Part shown: piece by piece, positions 12,010-22,145 of the stretch
Numbering within the stretch: the first letter of the stretch is position 1
How the letters are laid out: every line of letters starts with the position of its first letter
Origin: Tricholoma matsutake
Taxonomy: Eukaryota > Basidiomycota > Agaricomycetes > Agaricales > Tricholomataceae
Length of the DNA: 64,000 nucleotides
NCBI GenBank assembly: GCA_026075535.2
Contig: AP026539.1
Coordinates: 4,154,001 to 4,218,000, forward strand
Direction: 5' to 3'
Program-made: the position numbers and the translations under genes
Notes under the pieces: generated by a model
The model's database searches: none
Told to the model about the DNA's origin: nothing
The model's input: only the letters and a program-made list of their open reading frames with translations

Positions 12010-12372
12010 AAACTAATCAGATCTTACCTTTCTTCTGCAGTGGAATGGGGGTATGATAGCAGAGTCAATGTCCATAACCATGGCTTTATACTAGTGGGTT
12101 TTGCAATTCATCCTCCCCTCCATAGAAACTTTGGAAGTGATCTGGTATTGCATGGATTATCGGTGGATGCACCAAATCAATCTGTTTTTCTCACACTGAC
12201 ATCACCAAGAAACAAAATGCTGATTAGAAAAGGCAAAGGGTTCAATAACGCAATAATGAGCAATCACATCTGCTGGCACCAGAGTAAATAGCAAAGTGGT
12301 TCATTTCTGGATATGGAACATTCTCATAAGGTACTGTACCAACACATTCAATTCATTGGTCACAGGTCACAG

Positions 12373-13300
12373 TCAATTTTGGCTGACCCTGTCAATGTTT
12401 TTTTCCTGAATTATCTGATTTTCTGAGAATTTTTGAAACCGCAATAATGCACATTGATGCACTTGGAGCCAATTTAATAAGAATTTCAATGTAAATATGA
12501 TAAGTAGTATAGAATTAAGTAGATATAGCATTTGGCTTATCAAATGAGTCTTTGGAATGACACGGTGACCTTTATATTTTTTGCATGCCCATGCAGCATC
12601 TTTACCATTGAGACCATCGTGATAAGCATGCATGAAACATTGAGATCGATAAGAATATCTGATAGGTATATGATTAAAAACACCAAAATGTTAACTGTCA
12701 ACTCACCTGCGCATTTTTTCAAGTGATACCATCTCCAAGGAGATTCCTCTCGAGATTGGCTTCTTTTGATGATGGTGGAAACTCACGATATTTTTGCTTG
12801 GCATAACCCCAACATTGCTCAATAAAGTTGAGTTCACAGTGGAATGTTGGAAGTAAGAGGACTTCAAAACCCCAAACATGGCCATGAGTCTCAAGTAGTG
12901 ATTCAACGGCAACAAAATCTGGTTGCGTATAAAGGACTCGGTGACAGCAACAGTCCCTCACACCTGGTTTGCATTTAAACCCAGGGCACTCAAACCGAAG
13001 CTTTGACTCTTTCATAAGTGTTGGCATAGATCTGTTGTGGAACTCGTTGGCTGGATTGGGATTTGGCAGCTCGGACCATGCTTTTTTGGGTGATTGACAT
13101 GTTGGTACCTAATGAAACATTTTAAAATTAATGATGCATCATGTGACACGTGAAGCTAAAAGTCACATTTTCTTTTTCCTCCAGATCTTCGTGCTTCCGT
13201 TTTTTGCTGTTCACAGTAGCCCATCCCTTTAGATTCTTTAGGAACTTCATCTTCTTCAGCGCAGGCATTGTATGCAATGCCCTATACTTCTGGATTTGGG
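12373..13300 (-). pseudogene. DDE transposase remnant (Tc1/mariner-like fold), internally deleted
   Basis: Minus-strand pieces: a lysine-rich start (about 13265-13150, WATVNSKKRKHEDLEEKEN), then from 13080 a C-terminal DDE region with ESLLETHGHVWGFEVLLLP and CELNFIEQCWGYAKQKYRE. The LNFIExxW stretch matches the last catalytic acidic residue of the IS630/Tc1-mariner-like DDE fold. A GTGAGT..CAG intron separates the MRR end (about 12712) from FMHAYHDGLNGKDAAW near 12630, the tail seen in this Agaricomycete family. The central region with the first two catalytic aspartates is missing between the start and about 13080. Terminal repeats were not found. Confidence 0.65.
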
Positions 13301-13470
13301 TGGTGGCTAAATATAGATATGAAAAAATTTGCAACCCTCTCTCAATTTGTACAAAAACATTTTGCACATTTCCTCGGGCTCAGATTTGGTCAAAACTAGC
13401 TAGTTACACATTTTGTCACAGAAAGTAACATTTTGATCACATGACGTCGTCGTCTATGAGTGAGGACTAT

Positions 13471-14410
13471 CAAGGGGGTGTCATGTGGTCAAATTGCCAT
13501 ATAGGGATGGTTAGTTAGTCCAGCTCTTGAGCTCTTAAAAAACATTTTTTTTGGTAACATAATTTTGTGCTGGAGGGCCATTGGCAATCTCACAAACACA
13601 GAGACATTGTAGCAGGGCAGATACTGTACTATTCTAACATATTTGTACTGAATAAAGCTGGCCCTTGATGAATAAACATGAGCAAATATAATCTTGCACT
13701 GTCAGCTGAATTGCTGCTTGTTTTATTGCTTCTACAATGACTTTCTGGCTTACTGTTGGGTGAACATCTTGTAGATAAATGATCTCAGAAGATGATTATC
13801 AAGTAAACATATTATTTTACATGTTTCCTGGGGTATTGTACTCCAAAGAAGTAGAACAATGCCAATATTTAAGTCATATACAAACCAGAATCTTTTTTGA
13901 ATGTGTAGCATCATATTCTGTTACCAAAGATGAAGTTTGAAATGTGTTGTGGAAGGGATTGTAGCACCTGCATGCCTGCCACTTGTGTCCACCCTGATTT
14001 CTGACTTTTAAACCACCCTTGGCATTTCTTTTTGGTGGAGAAAATGATGTATGAATGTTCCTTTCTATTCAGATGTGAATCCAAACTAGTTTTCAACTTG
14101 TAATAGATGGGTTTCAAGAAATTGTTCAGAATTATGCATGTGACACAGCCAAGAGAGAGTTAATTTTACAGACACAGGTCCTCTGAGATACTTTATCTAC
14201 ATTTCCTTCACCCAAAGCTAAGCCAGAAAGTCACTGTGAAAGCAGCTGCAATGCAAGATGCAAACATTTTTTCTGTTGGTCATCAATGATTTGTAAGCAA
14301 AATGTCCTTATTAGGACATTAGTTCCCACAGTGGGTTAGTTAGTTCCTCACTTCATGGCTTAAAAAAAAATCAACCCGGTATCCTTAAATTTTTTTCTGA
14401 CACCCTCTTG
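13471..14410. mobile_element. Non-autonomous hAT-type element, 940 bp
   Basis: Ends are CAAGGGGGTGTCA (13471) and its near-complement TGACACCCTCTTG (14410), flanked by a perfect 8-bp duplication AGGACTAT (13463-13470 and 14411-14418). Eight-base duplications and CA-GGGTGTCA-like tips are hAT hallmarks. Inside, 13730-13790 and 14180-14245 form a further imperfect inverted repeat (TGACTTTCTGGCTTA shared), so much of the element can fold back. No transposase. Confidence 0.82.
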
Positions 14411-14512
14411 AGGACTATCTTATCAAAATAGCTTTTCATTGTCAGACATGGGTGAGACGTTGACACCGGCTAACCATTACTTTTACTCAGTGAACATGTA
14501 ACCCTTCCACCT

Positions 14513-15188
14513 ATGACTTGCAAAATTCAAGGCCGACATTTTCCTGCCACCTTTGAAGCCAATCTCACATGCTCCTTGCTTCCCTGCCAGTTCATGGATG
14601 TAACTGATGTTCAGCTTGTTTCTGTGTCTACGATGGTGACAATGTTTGTTGACGGTGGCTCCTTTTCTTGCCTCAATATGTTCTCATGCTCAGAAGGGGC
14701 CAACGTTCAATTTGGGCTGGATTGGTTCAATGCGTATAAAAAATATTGTGATCATACTGACCTTCCGGGTCCTGTGGTGTGATAATCTTGAGATGGGTGT
14801 CAGTTTGGAAGGCAAGTGTCTTTTGATTTTGGTGTTTGAATCAAAATTCAATTGCATTTTGGGCTGGGAGAGTGATGATCACATCCAACTGCCAAGTTTA
14901 GCTATGGATGATGATGACAGCGACGCAATTGTGCACTTGTTGAAAATAATTTGTGATCCATCGTTGGCTTCCTTTGTGTTGTACGGTGTTGGTGTGGATG
15001 ACCTACAGGCCATGCTTGATAAACACAGCATTCATTATGAATATAACCTGTCAATTGATTCCTGTCGACAAGTGTTGTGCCATCACGTTTTGAATGGCCT
15101 GTGTCAGCCACCACTACTTTCACCCAGTGATGGAATATGTTATGGCTTGCGAAATTCAAAGCAATATTCAATGCCTAAAAATAATTAA
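14513..15188 (+). pseudogene. Decayed ORF of unknown function
   Basis: Two overlapping plus-strand frames read as one protein broken by a frameshift near 14700: first CSLLPCQFMDVTDVQLVSVS and FGLDWFNAYKKYC, then LASFVLYGVGVDDLQAMLDK and CRQVLCHHVLNGLC. The pattern resembles, from memory, hypothetical proteins recurrent near transposons in Agaricomycetes. Family and function unknown. Confidence 0.35.
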
Positions 15189-16410
15189 AACACATTTGTA
15201 CATTCCACAATTCAAAGGAAACACCTACAAAATAAATAAACCAACAAAATAAATAAACCAAAATCCAGGTAGCAGGTCATGCAGCACCAGCATGCTTCAG
15301 CCGTTATTTATGTAAAATAGTGCACTTGTTCTTGTTGGGCCATGGCTGCGCCTGGCATCTATGAGTCCTCAATCATCTTCTTTATTATGTACTACTCAGA
15401 CATGAGGAAAGCCCAAAAATGCAAATGCAAAATTTTTGTATGTTCAGTAGGAATAAGATATCCTAGTTTTCCCTTTGCAAGCTTGTAGACCTGTCCATAA
15501 CATTCATAGCAGTCAGGTTTTATTCTTATCTTTCTTACTCAAATGGGGTGGCTTGATATAAATTGCTCAAGAATATATTTAACTTGTCCAGTTGGGCCAT
15601 GGCTATGCCTGGCATGAATGAGTCCTCACTTCATGGACTTTTTTTTCTTTAGTCTGCAATTATTTTCAACTGACTCCCGTCACGCCACTAAAAAGACGCA
15701 TAGGATACCAAGACAAACAGGAAGGCAAGGCTCAAACAAAGTTAAGTAGGATGGAATTGGACAAAAGACAAAATGAGCCATGAAAATGCCTTCCTGTCTT
15801 CTTAGATTAGTCTTTAGAAAAACTCACCTATCCCAATTGTATGCATTATTTTTGGCTACCAAGATCAATGATGACATAAGCAGCAAATAAACTCATTTAG
15901 TTACTGGAGATGACGTCTATGCTTTTTGGACCTCCTGGTCGATTGGCATCAATTGGCGTTCTCATAAAATCTTTGTAGTATCGCCTTGACTTCAGATGTT
16001 GAATTTTAACCTATTGCTTAACTCAAAAATTAAGTTTTTTTAAAGTGCCCTGAACAGCCAAGCTCTACAAGGACAGCCCATTTGACCAGGATTATGCTTC
16101 CTGAGACAATAAAACTACCATGGAACCACTGTGAAATGGTGGTGATGGTTGGCAAAAAGAAGGCCAAAACAAACAGAGGTCAATACAGCCCACACAGAAT
16201 GGCAATTGCCGAACAGAAGTTCAGGGACATCTTGCAGCCAGGTGCTGATGATGGAACCTGCACAATTAGAAGATTACTTAGTCAACAGGCCCTTTCTCAG
16301 TCTAATACTAATAAAATGAGATCTATAAAATCACTACAAATAAATTCAATGAAATAAAAATACAATACAAAGAATGGTTAGTATGGAGTACAAGAGGATG
16401 TTGGATATAA
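15189..16410. other. Non-genic stretch with a duplicated motif
   Basis: No supportable gene. GTTGGGCCATGGCT is followed in both 15334-15376 and 15591-15633 by GCCTGGCAT..ATGAGTCCTCA, so the segment holds a direct repeat about 257 bases apart. Short AAATAAATAAACC repeats lie at 15229-15260. An isolated 91-codon frame at 16082-16357 has no recognisable features. Confidence 0.4.
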
Positions 16411-16439
16411 GCTATGCATTTACTAGAAGTGATCCATGG

Positions 16440-17005
16440 GAGGTGGGTGGGCACAATAGTTGCTGTCACCTGCTATGGTGGTAGCTGTGGTCGCCATCGC
16501 TGTCATCGTTCATGGCCATCGCTTTGTGGCTGTCTCCTCGTGATCACCGTAGTCATCCTCTGCTATCATTCCCCTGTCATTGGTCTTCCCCCATTTGCAC
16601 TGTTCTCCCTGCCATCAGCTCATCCCTGTTGGCTCATCACCCTGCTTGGAGAGGCTGTCTTCATTGTGGTCATTGTCCCTCTGTTGTCCTTCATCCTTGT
16701 CGTCCCCATCCCCATCCCAGCCATCCTCTTCCTCATCCCCTGGTCCCTGCTGTTGTTCTCCATCCTCTCATTGTCAGTGTCTCCCCCCCAGCCCTGTCAT
16801 TGTGGTGCCCTCTCACCATCTTTGATGTCCAACCCACGAGCAGCTGCTTGCAGTGGCAGGGGTCTGGTAGGTGGGTGCTGGTGGCAGTTGTCATCATCTG
16901 CACCTTGCCGTTCATCCTTGTCACTGGGCCAAGTTGTCCCCATCGTCATCCTGATCCATTTTCCACCCTGTGAGCAGATACTCGCAGCAGTGGCACAGAT
17001 GTAGG
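16440..17005. repeat. Pyrimidine-rich low-complexity block with palindromes
   Basis: Plus strand dominated by TCATCC, CCCTGT and GTCGTC-like words; several frames stay open on both strands as a result. Contains palindrome-family copies at 16834-16852 and 16968-16987. No gene assigned. Confidence 0.55.
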
Positions 17006-17166
17006 TCTGCTGTCTTGGCGCTGTCTTGTGGTAATAGAACCTAAATATCAAAACAAAACATTTGTTAGTTGAAAAGAAAAGAGAAGAGAAAAGAAGAGAA
17101 GAACTTGACACTTAGGCCCAACAAACAACTCGTTTGCAGCCATACATTGCATTGCTGAGCATTGTT

Positions 17167-17404
17167 GAGGAAGTGTGACTCAATGTGACAGTTTCCTTTT
17201 TTGTTCAAAATCTGCATGTCGGTAAAACCCGCTGAATGTGAAAATATGTAAGGGGCTGAGTTTGACTGACTTCAAAATATAAGCCTGCATTCAGAAAGAC
17301 TTGAAACTCCGAAGCCTGCCGAGCAGCTGTCAGACTTAATGTATCACTTTTGCTGGGTGGTTGGTCGAGTTAAAAAGATGAGTCCTTGTACCTCGGACTC
17401 GTAA
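17167..17404. repeat. 238-bp repeat unit, CG-decayed copy
   Basis: Same length as 19185-19422 and alignable with few or no gaps, from GAGGAAGTGTGACT to CTCGGACTCGTAA. Where the other copy has CG, this copy often has TG or CA (for example AACGTA to AATGTA, GACGAG to GATGAG). Ends in a near-perfect hairpin (ATGAGTCC and GGACTCGT). Function unknown. Confidence 0.8.
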
Positions 17405-17539
17405 TTAACTCTCTCACACAATTGTGAGGGAGGAGACTACATTATTATATACATAAAAAAAGCCAACCCCTCATGTGAATATGAGAGGGGCAGCACAAAT
17501 ATATTAATAAAAATTATAGAAAAAAAAACCCCCGCCCCC

Positions 17540-17862
17540 ATGTTTTCCATGGGGGTGGCATGGCGTCATCTCCTTCTCCTTCTCCTTCTCCTGGTGTCCT
17601 GGTTGCCATCTTCTTCCTCATCCTTGTCCTCATCCCTTTGTGGCCGGCTGGTGTCATTGTGCTGGTGTCGTCCCCATCCTTGTCCCCATCCCCATTGCCC
17701 TTCGTCATTGGCTACTAGCACCCACAATCCATCCCACGAGCAGTGGCTCATGGGGCTGGGGGCAGTTGCTGGGTCATTTATTCATTCCCCATTGTTGGGC
17801 ATACCTGGTGTGCTTGCCGTTCATCCTTGTGGTCCTCCCCTCATTGTCATCCTCTGCCCATT
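17540..17862. repeat. Low-complexity block with palindrome
   Basis: Repeated CTTCTCCTT and CCTTGTCC words followed by a palindrome-family copy at 17733-17753 (arms CCCACGAGC and GCTCATGGG) and the usual GGGGCTGGGGG downstream. Same type of sequence as 16.4-17.0 and 57.5-58.6 kb. Confidence 0.5.
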
Positions 17863-17871
17863 CCTCAAGGT

Positions 17872-18237
17872 TAGGGCATGGCACGGGTATGGGTAACACC
17901 GTGTGCTTCTGGTCACAGGTATGCATGGGTACAGGTATGGGTATGGGATTGCCATACCCGGGCAACACCGTACCCTTTTCCACAGTGTTATGGGTATGTG
18001 CGGGTATGCTGGTACCCAGATTTTGGTCAGGTGAACTCATGGGTTTACCTTCCATGAGACGATGCAAACATCTTTTCCTATCAAACATAATGAAAAATAT
18101 CAATACCCATGAATAACCATGGGTAACCCACGAAAACCCATGGTAACACCGTACCCCTACCTGTGCAGGTACAGTGTTCATGGGTACAGGTAGGGGTATA
18201 AGAAAATATACCCGAGGGTTACCTGTGCCGTGCCCTA
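17872..18237. mobile_element. Non-autonomous hAT-type element, 366 bp
   Basis: Inverted ends TAGGGCATGGCACGGGTA (17872) and TACCTGTGCCGTGCCCTA (18237). Flanking 8-mers are CTCAAGGT (17864-17871) and CTCGAGGT (18238-18245), identical but for one base in a CG. TAGGG tips and an 8-bp duplication fit hAT. The inside is filled with GGGTA, TACCC and CCATGGGT words. Sits inside the low-complexity block. Confidence 0.8.
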
Positions 18238-18245
18238 CTCGAGGT

Positions 18246-18960
18246 CACCGTCATCGTGTTGTGGGTGGCATTGGGTTGTGCCTGTTGTCTCCTCGCCCTG
18301 CCTGCCTTGTTCCTGGGCCTCATTGCTGTCCTTGTTGAACCCTGTGTCCACCCCGCGAGCAGTTGCTTGTGGCGGGGGTCAGGGTGCTGCTCCTGTGGTG
18401 CTCATTGTGCTCATTGGAGGTAGTCATAGCACCCAAACCACTCTACAAGCATATGCTCGCAGCAGTGGGGGGCAGGTGCTGGTGCTTGTTGTCTCCATTC
18501 CTCTGCATCTGCAAACTGCCCTAAGAGCAGGTGCTCATAGGCGTGGGGCGGGTGCATTCATCATCTGCTCATCTCCCCCTGCTCCCTGTTTCCACCCTGC
18601 GAGCAGTTGCTTGTGGTGGTAGTTGGGGTGGCAGGGTCAGAGGAGTGGGGTCGGGGGTGGCAGTCATCTTCGTCATCATAAAATAAAAAATATTAGCAAC
18701 AAAAAAATAATAAGAATAAAAAAAATACCTGCAGCGTCTCCCCATTGTCATTCTCCCCTCCCTGCCCTGTTGTGTTGCCATCCCCTTGCCTTATAGCTCC
18801 CCGTTTCCACCCCGCAAGCAACGGCAGCAGTTTGGGGTGTTGTTGTGCTGCTGGCCATGGTCATCTTGCATTGCCCTCGTCCCCATCCCTGTCCTGGTCC
18901 ATTGGCAGCGGGCCTGTCGTTGGTTGTCCCTCAGTCCCTTGAGCCAGATGCTACAAGATA
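18246..18960. repeat. GC-rich low-complexity block with four palindromes
   Basis: Palindrome-family copies at 18353-18372, 18443-18462, 18521-18540 and 18598-18617, each followed by a G-rich stretch such as GGCGTGGGGCGGGTGC. A fifth, degenerate copy lies near 18807. An AT-rich insert at 18670-18730 interrupts the block and, read on the minus strand, has an intron-like GT..AG shape. Confidence 0.6.
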
Positions 18961-19184
18961 TTTTAACCTGAAAATGAAGAAGTTAGTTAGTAAAAATACA
19001 AATGAACAAAGAACAAAACTTACCTGGGGCCTGGGCCCATTGTTTGTTTGTTGGGAGTGGCTGTGTTTGGTGGGCATGCAAGCGGTGGCAGCAGAGGTCG
19101 ACGGAGCAGCAGTGGTGGTGGTGTTAGGAGGGAGATGGTGGCATCGTCACCTAGGGCCCAAACAACATTTATCTGTGTTCAACA

Positions 19185-19422
19185 GAGGAAGTGTGACTGA
19201 GTGTGACAGTTTCCTTTTTCATTCAAAATCTGCGTGTCGGTAAAACCCGCTGAGTGTGAAACGTTGTGCAGGGCTGAGTCGGACTGACTTCAAAATGTAA
19301 GCCTTTCCACAGCCAGAGTTAAAACCCCGTCACTTGCCGAGCAGCCGTCACTCTTAACGTATCACTTTCGTTGGCTGGTTGGTCGAGTTAAAAAGACGAG
19401 TCCTCGTTCCTCGGACTCGTAA
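19185..19422. repeat. 238-bp repeat unit, CG-preserved copy
   Basis: Partner of 17167-17404. Ends in a perfect hairpin at 19396-19420 (ACGAGTCC, 9-base loop, GGACTCGT). Contains about 15 CG dinucleotides, roughly half of which are TG or CA in the partner. No coding frame. It could be the end of a larger mobile element or a structured RNA. Confidence 0.8.
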
Positions 19423-20623
19423 AATGTGAGATATCTCCGGAATGCAGATGGGCAAACCTCTCGTCTCTTCGGGTCCTTCAAACGACACTAGAATACATTG
19501 TAAATGAGCCCTCAATGATGGAGAATGATGGAGAACTCACGATGATAGAGTATACCCTCCTCCTGAAACATAGCATGTCAGATATCTCCAGAATGCGACC
19601 ATGGATGTCTATCGTCTCTTCAGGCCCTGAAACCAACAGTAGAATAGCTAGTAGTCAACCCTTAGTTAATAGGAAATGGTACAGAACTCACCGAGATACA
19701 GGACTGGTGTCCATACTGTATCTCGGTGAGTTGATTTTCCTCTCAAGTCGTGGGTTGAGTTTGTACAACCATGAGGCTTGATACACTCTTTCAACTGCTT
19801 GTTCTCAACACTGGTGAGTATTGCACGCATGTCGCCTGTCGGATGCAGATGCCTTCGCACACTGAAATAGGGACCATGTGTCATATCATAGTTCGTCTTT
19901 GCAGTTTCCCTTCGGAAACATCTGGAATGGTTGTGCATGGTATACCCAGATATTTTTTGTACGCTCACTCCACTAGATCTCGCACTCCGCAGTACCTTGT
20001 CCTCATTTGGAAGGGGATGTTCCATCTCTTGAAAACTCTCTAATTTCTCTCCCAGGGACGGACCCAAATCAGCTACAAGGTGTGATTCAATACTGTGAAT
20101 TTCAAGTTCGTTTTCTTTGTTGGTCCCGGACGACGTCTGACGTCATGCGTTTGACTGCGTCTCCAAGGGGTAGCGAGCGGGCCGTCTCGAGACCGCTCCA
20201 CTCCGTTCCCCGCCTACCTCAGCCTACCTTAGCCTACCTTCAGGCCCTGCTAACAGAGCTTTAAAGTTCCCCTGTTCTTATGACTATAGTAAATTTTGCC
20301 TTCCACATGTTTCAGGCACGCGAGCTCTCTTTACTTGATTATTTGGAGAATTGTCGATCGTCCGACCATCATTTGCACTGACGCGTGAATGTCATGAAGC
20401 TGTTTGCTTGGGTACGCCTGTCCGTTGTTTCATCAATCTCAGTGGCAGGTATGTACGCACATACTTACTAGGCATGTCCTAAAGTCAGTCCTAAGTATTT
20501 CGTAGACAGTACTTACTACTTACCCTCGGCGTTAGATCCTACAGTGACAGGCTTGGCGGTATAGAGCGATCCGTCCGGCCCGTGCATTATGGTACATACC
20601 ATCGACACAACCCCTTTAACCGA
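19423..20623. other. Intergenic stretch with a strong hairpin
   Basis: No gene I can support. 19685-19732 is a perfect 15-bp inverted repeat. The phrases AGATATCTCC..GAATGC..TCGTCTCTTC recur at 19430 and 19580, suggesting a decayed tandem unit of about 150 bases. AGCCTACCT is repeated at 20219-20240. Marks the change from CG-poor to CG-rich sequence. Confidence 0.45.
19685..19732. other. Perfect 15-bp stem hairpin
   Basis: AACTCACCGAGATAC (19685-19699), an 18-base loop, then GTATCTCGGTGAGTT (19718-19732). The loop itself contains GGAC and GTCC. Could be a transcript structure or the tip-to-tip junction of two inverted ends. Confidence 0.75.
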
Positions 20624-20631
20624 CTTTTACC

Positions 20632-21328
20632 AGGTCCCCTGATAATAGGTGGGAGGGCCTGATCCCGAAAAAAAAAATCGGGCAATAAAAGTTCGGACAA
20701 GATCAGGCGTTCAAAGTTTTGGTTCGGATAAAATCAAAATTTTCGAAAATTAGTTCTCAGGCCTTAAAACTCTTTCGGATTCGTTGATCAGCCCTACGAA
20801 GATAGCGTGGTGGACATTTTGGGTGCTCGGCACACCAACAATAAGTAGTTTGCTATATTTTGTGGGACATGATTTGCTGTAAGCATTTGAATTCGACGAC
20901 GAATTTTGCCAAAATTTTGCCTAAATTGTGTCAGCTTGAATGACATGGAACTTGATGGAAGGATTTACACCACTTACCAGCTGACCAGCGGCCAATTTTG
21001 TGTTGGCTGTTGCATATTACACTCATGAATTATGAACAAGACAGCGATAGAAATCCATGCCTTCGTCAAGCCAGCTGCTTACATAGAAATACACATCCTT
21101 GGTTCGATCACGTTCCAAGTTGGCAAAGCATTCATCAGATTACAGATCCCATGTACATACCAGTGCGATATCTTATGAGGCCTACATGTGGCACAAAAAT
21201 TTGGTTCGGACCGAAAACCAGGCCTGTCCCAGATTTCGAACTTCCGATAAAATCAGGCATAGGCCAAGATTTCAGCCAAAATTCGTTCGGATGGGGATCA
21301 GGCCCTCCCACCTACTATCAGGGGTCCT
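20632..21328. mobile_element. Non-autonomous hAT-type element, 697 bp
   Basis: Long inverted ends of about 34 bp, starting AGGTCCCCTGATAATAGG on the left and AGGACCCCTGATAGTAGG (reverse complement of the right end), two mismatches. A perfect 8-bp duplication CTTTTACC flanks it (20624-20631 and 21329-21336). No transposase. It lies about 0.8 kb upstream of the transporter gene and may influence its promoter region. Confidence 0.87.
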
Positions 21329-21336
21329 CTTTTACC

Positions 21337-22061
21337 CCGCATGTTCGATCATCAATCATGGGACGAAGGCGTCTTCCAGACAGCTCGTGGCTTCATTCCG
21401 AGCCGCAGATGCCTGATCTATTCACACCTAAGGTATTCGTTGAGCCAGTCGTCGCCTTGGTCTACAAATTAGCTCCCGAGTGCGTACTGGCCAGCCCAAG
21501 ATGAACACCCTGAACAAGAACTATAACATATCTGTTTTTTCGACCCCCATGGATTTTAACTTTTGCCTCAAATGTGCCCTCAGTTACATTTCAGGTTCTA
21601 AGATTCGATGCCGCCGTCCCGGGCCGTTCTGTCGGTGTCAATGTAGGTATGATGTTCGAATACCTGCCCCATATATATAACCACCGCACCTGCATTTTTT
21701 TGAGCTAGGAAATTTTTATTTCGCCTCAGCGAATCACGTCGCTATAGCTACATAAAATATGTCTTGCGAAGAAATACCGTGAAATAGTGTCACGGTCGCG
21801 CGGGTAATTCGGTATTTTGAAATTGTTAGAAATTTGTCGGTGTAAGACGTGTACCTTGAGAATTGCTTGTTCCTTGGGAGACTGCATCTATTGTATGTAG
21901 AAGTATGAAGGTGTCATGCGCACATCCTTCGAGTGGATTTGTTGAAACAAGTTGAAACTTGAATATGAACATTGAAGGACCTGCGCGGGCTCTTTCCCGC
22001 GATGTGATCATAATTTCCATGTGACGAGTTGATGGCAACCCACCACTTGACGCATTAAGTA
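21337..22061. other. Upstream region of the transporter gene
   Basis: CG-rich. No gene supported. ATATATATAACC near 21673-21684 is TATA-like but no ORF of note follows. Confidence 0.4.
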
Positions 22062-22068
22062 TATATAA
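22062..22068 (+). promoter_or_regulatory. TATA box candidate of the transporter gene
   Basis: TATATAA, 78 bases before the chosen ATG, followed by a pyrimidine-rich leader. Position fits a core promoter. Confidence 0.45.
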
Positions 22069-22145
22069 TTTACAATGCCTTCATATACTCACTCTGCTCT
22101 TCCTACTTACCTTCGAGCATCCCCAACTTCCTTTCAGCCCTCAGT

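Noticed and set aside
16440..18960. Long proline/serine or tryptophan/valine-rich proteins read from the low-complexity blocks.
   Set aside because: Frames are open on both strands because of biased composition; palindromes give the same peptide on both strands, so openness is not evidence of a gene.
19666..20067. 133-codon minus-strand frame.
   Set aside because: Ends inside the 15-bp hairpin and has no recognisable domain.
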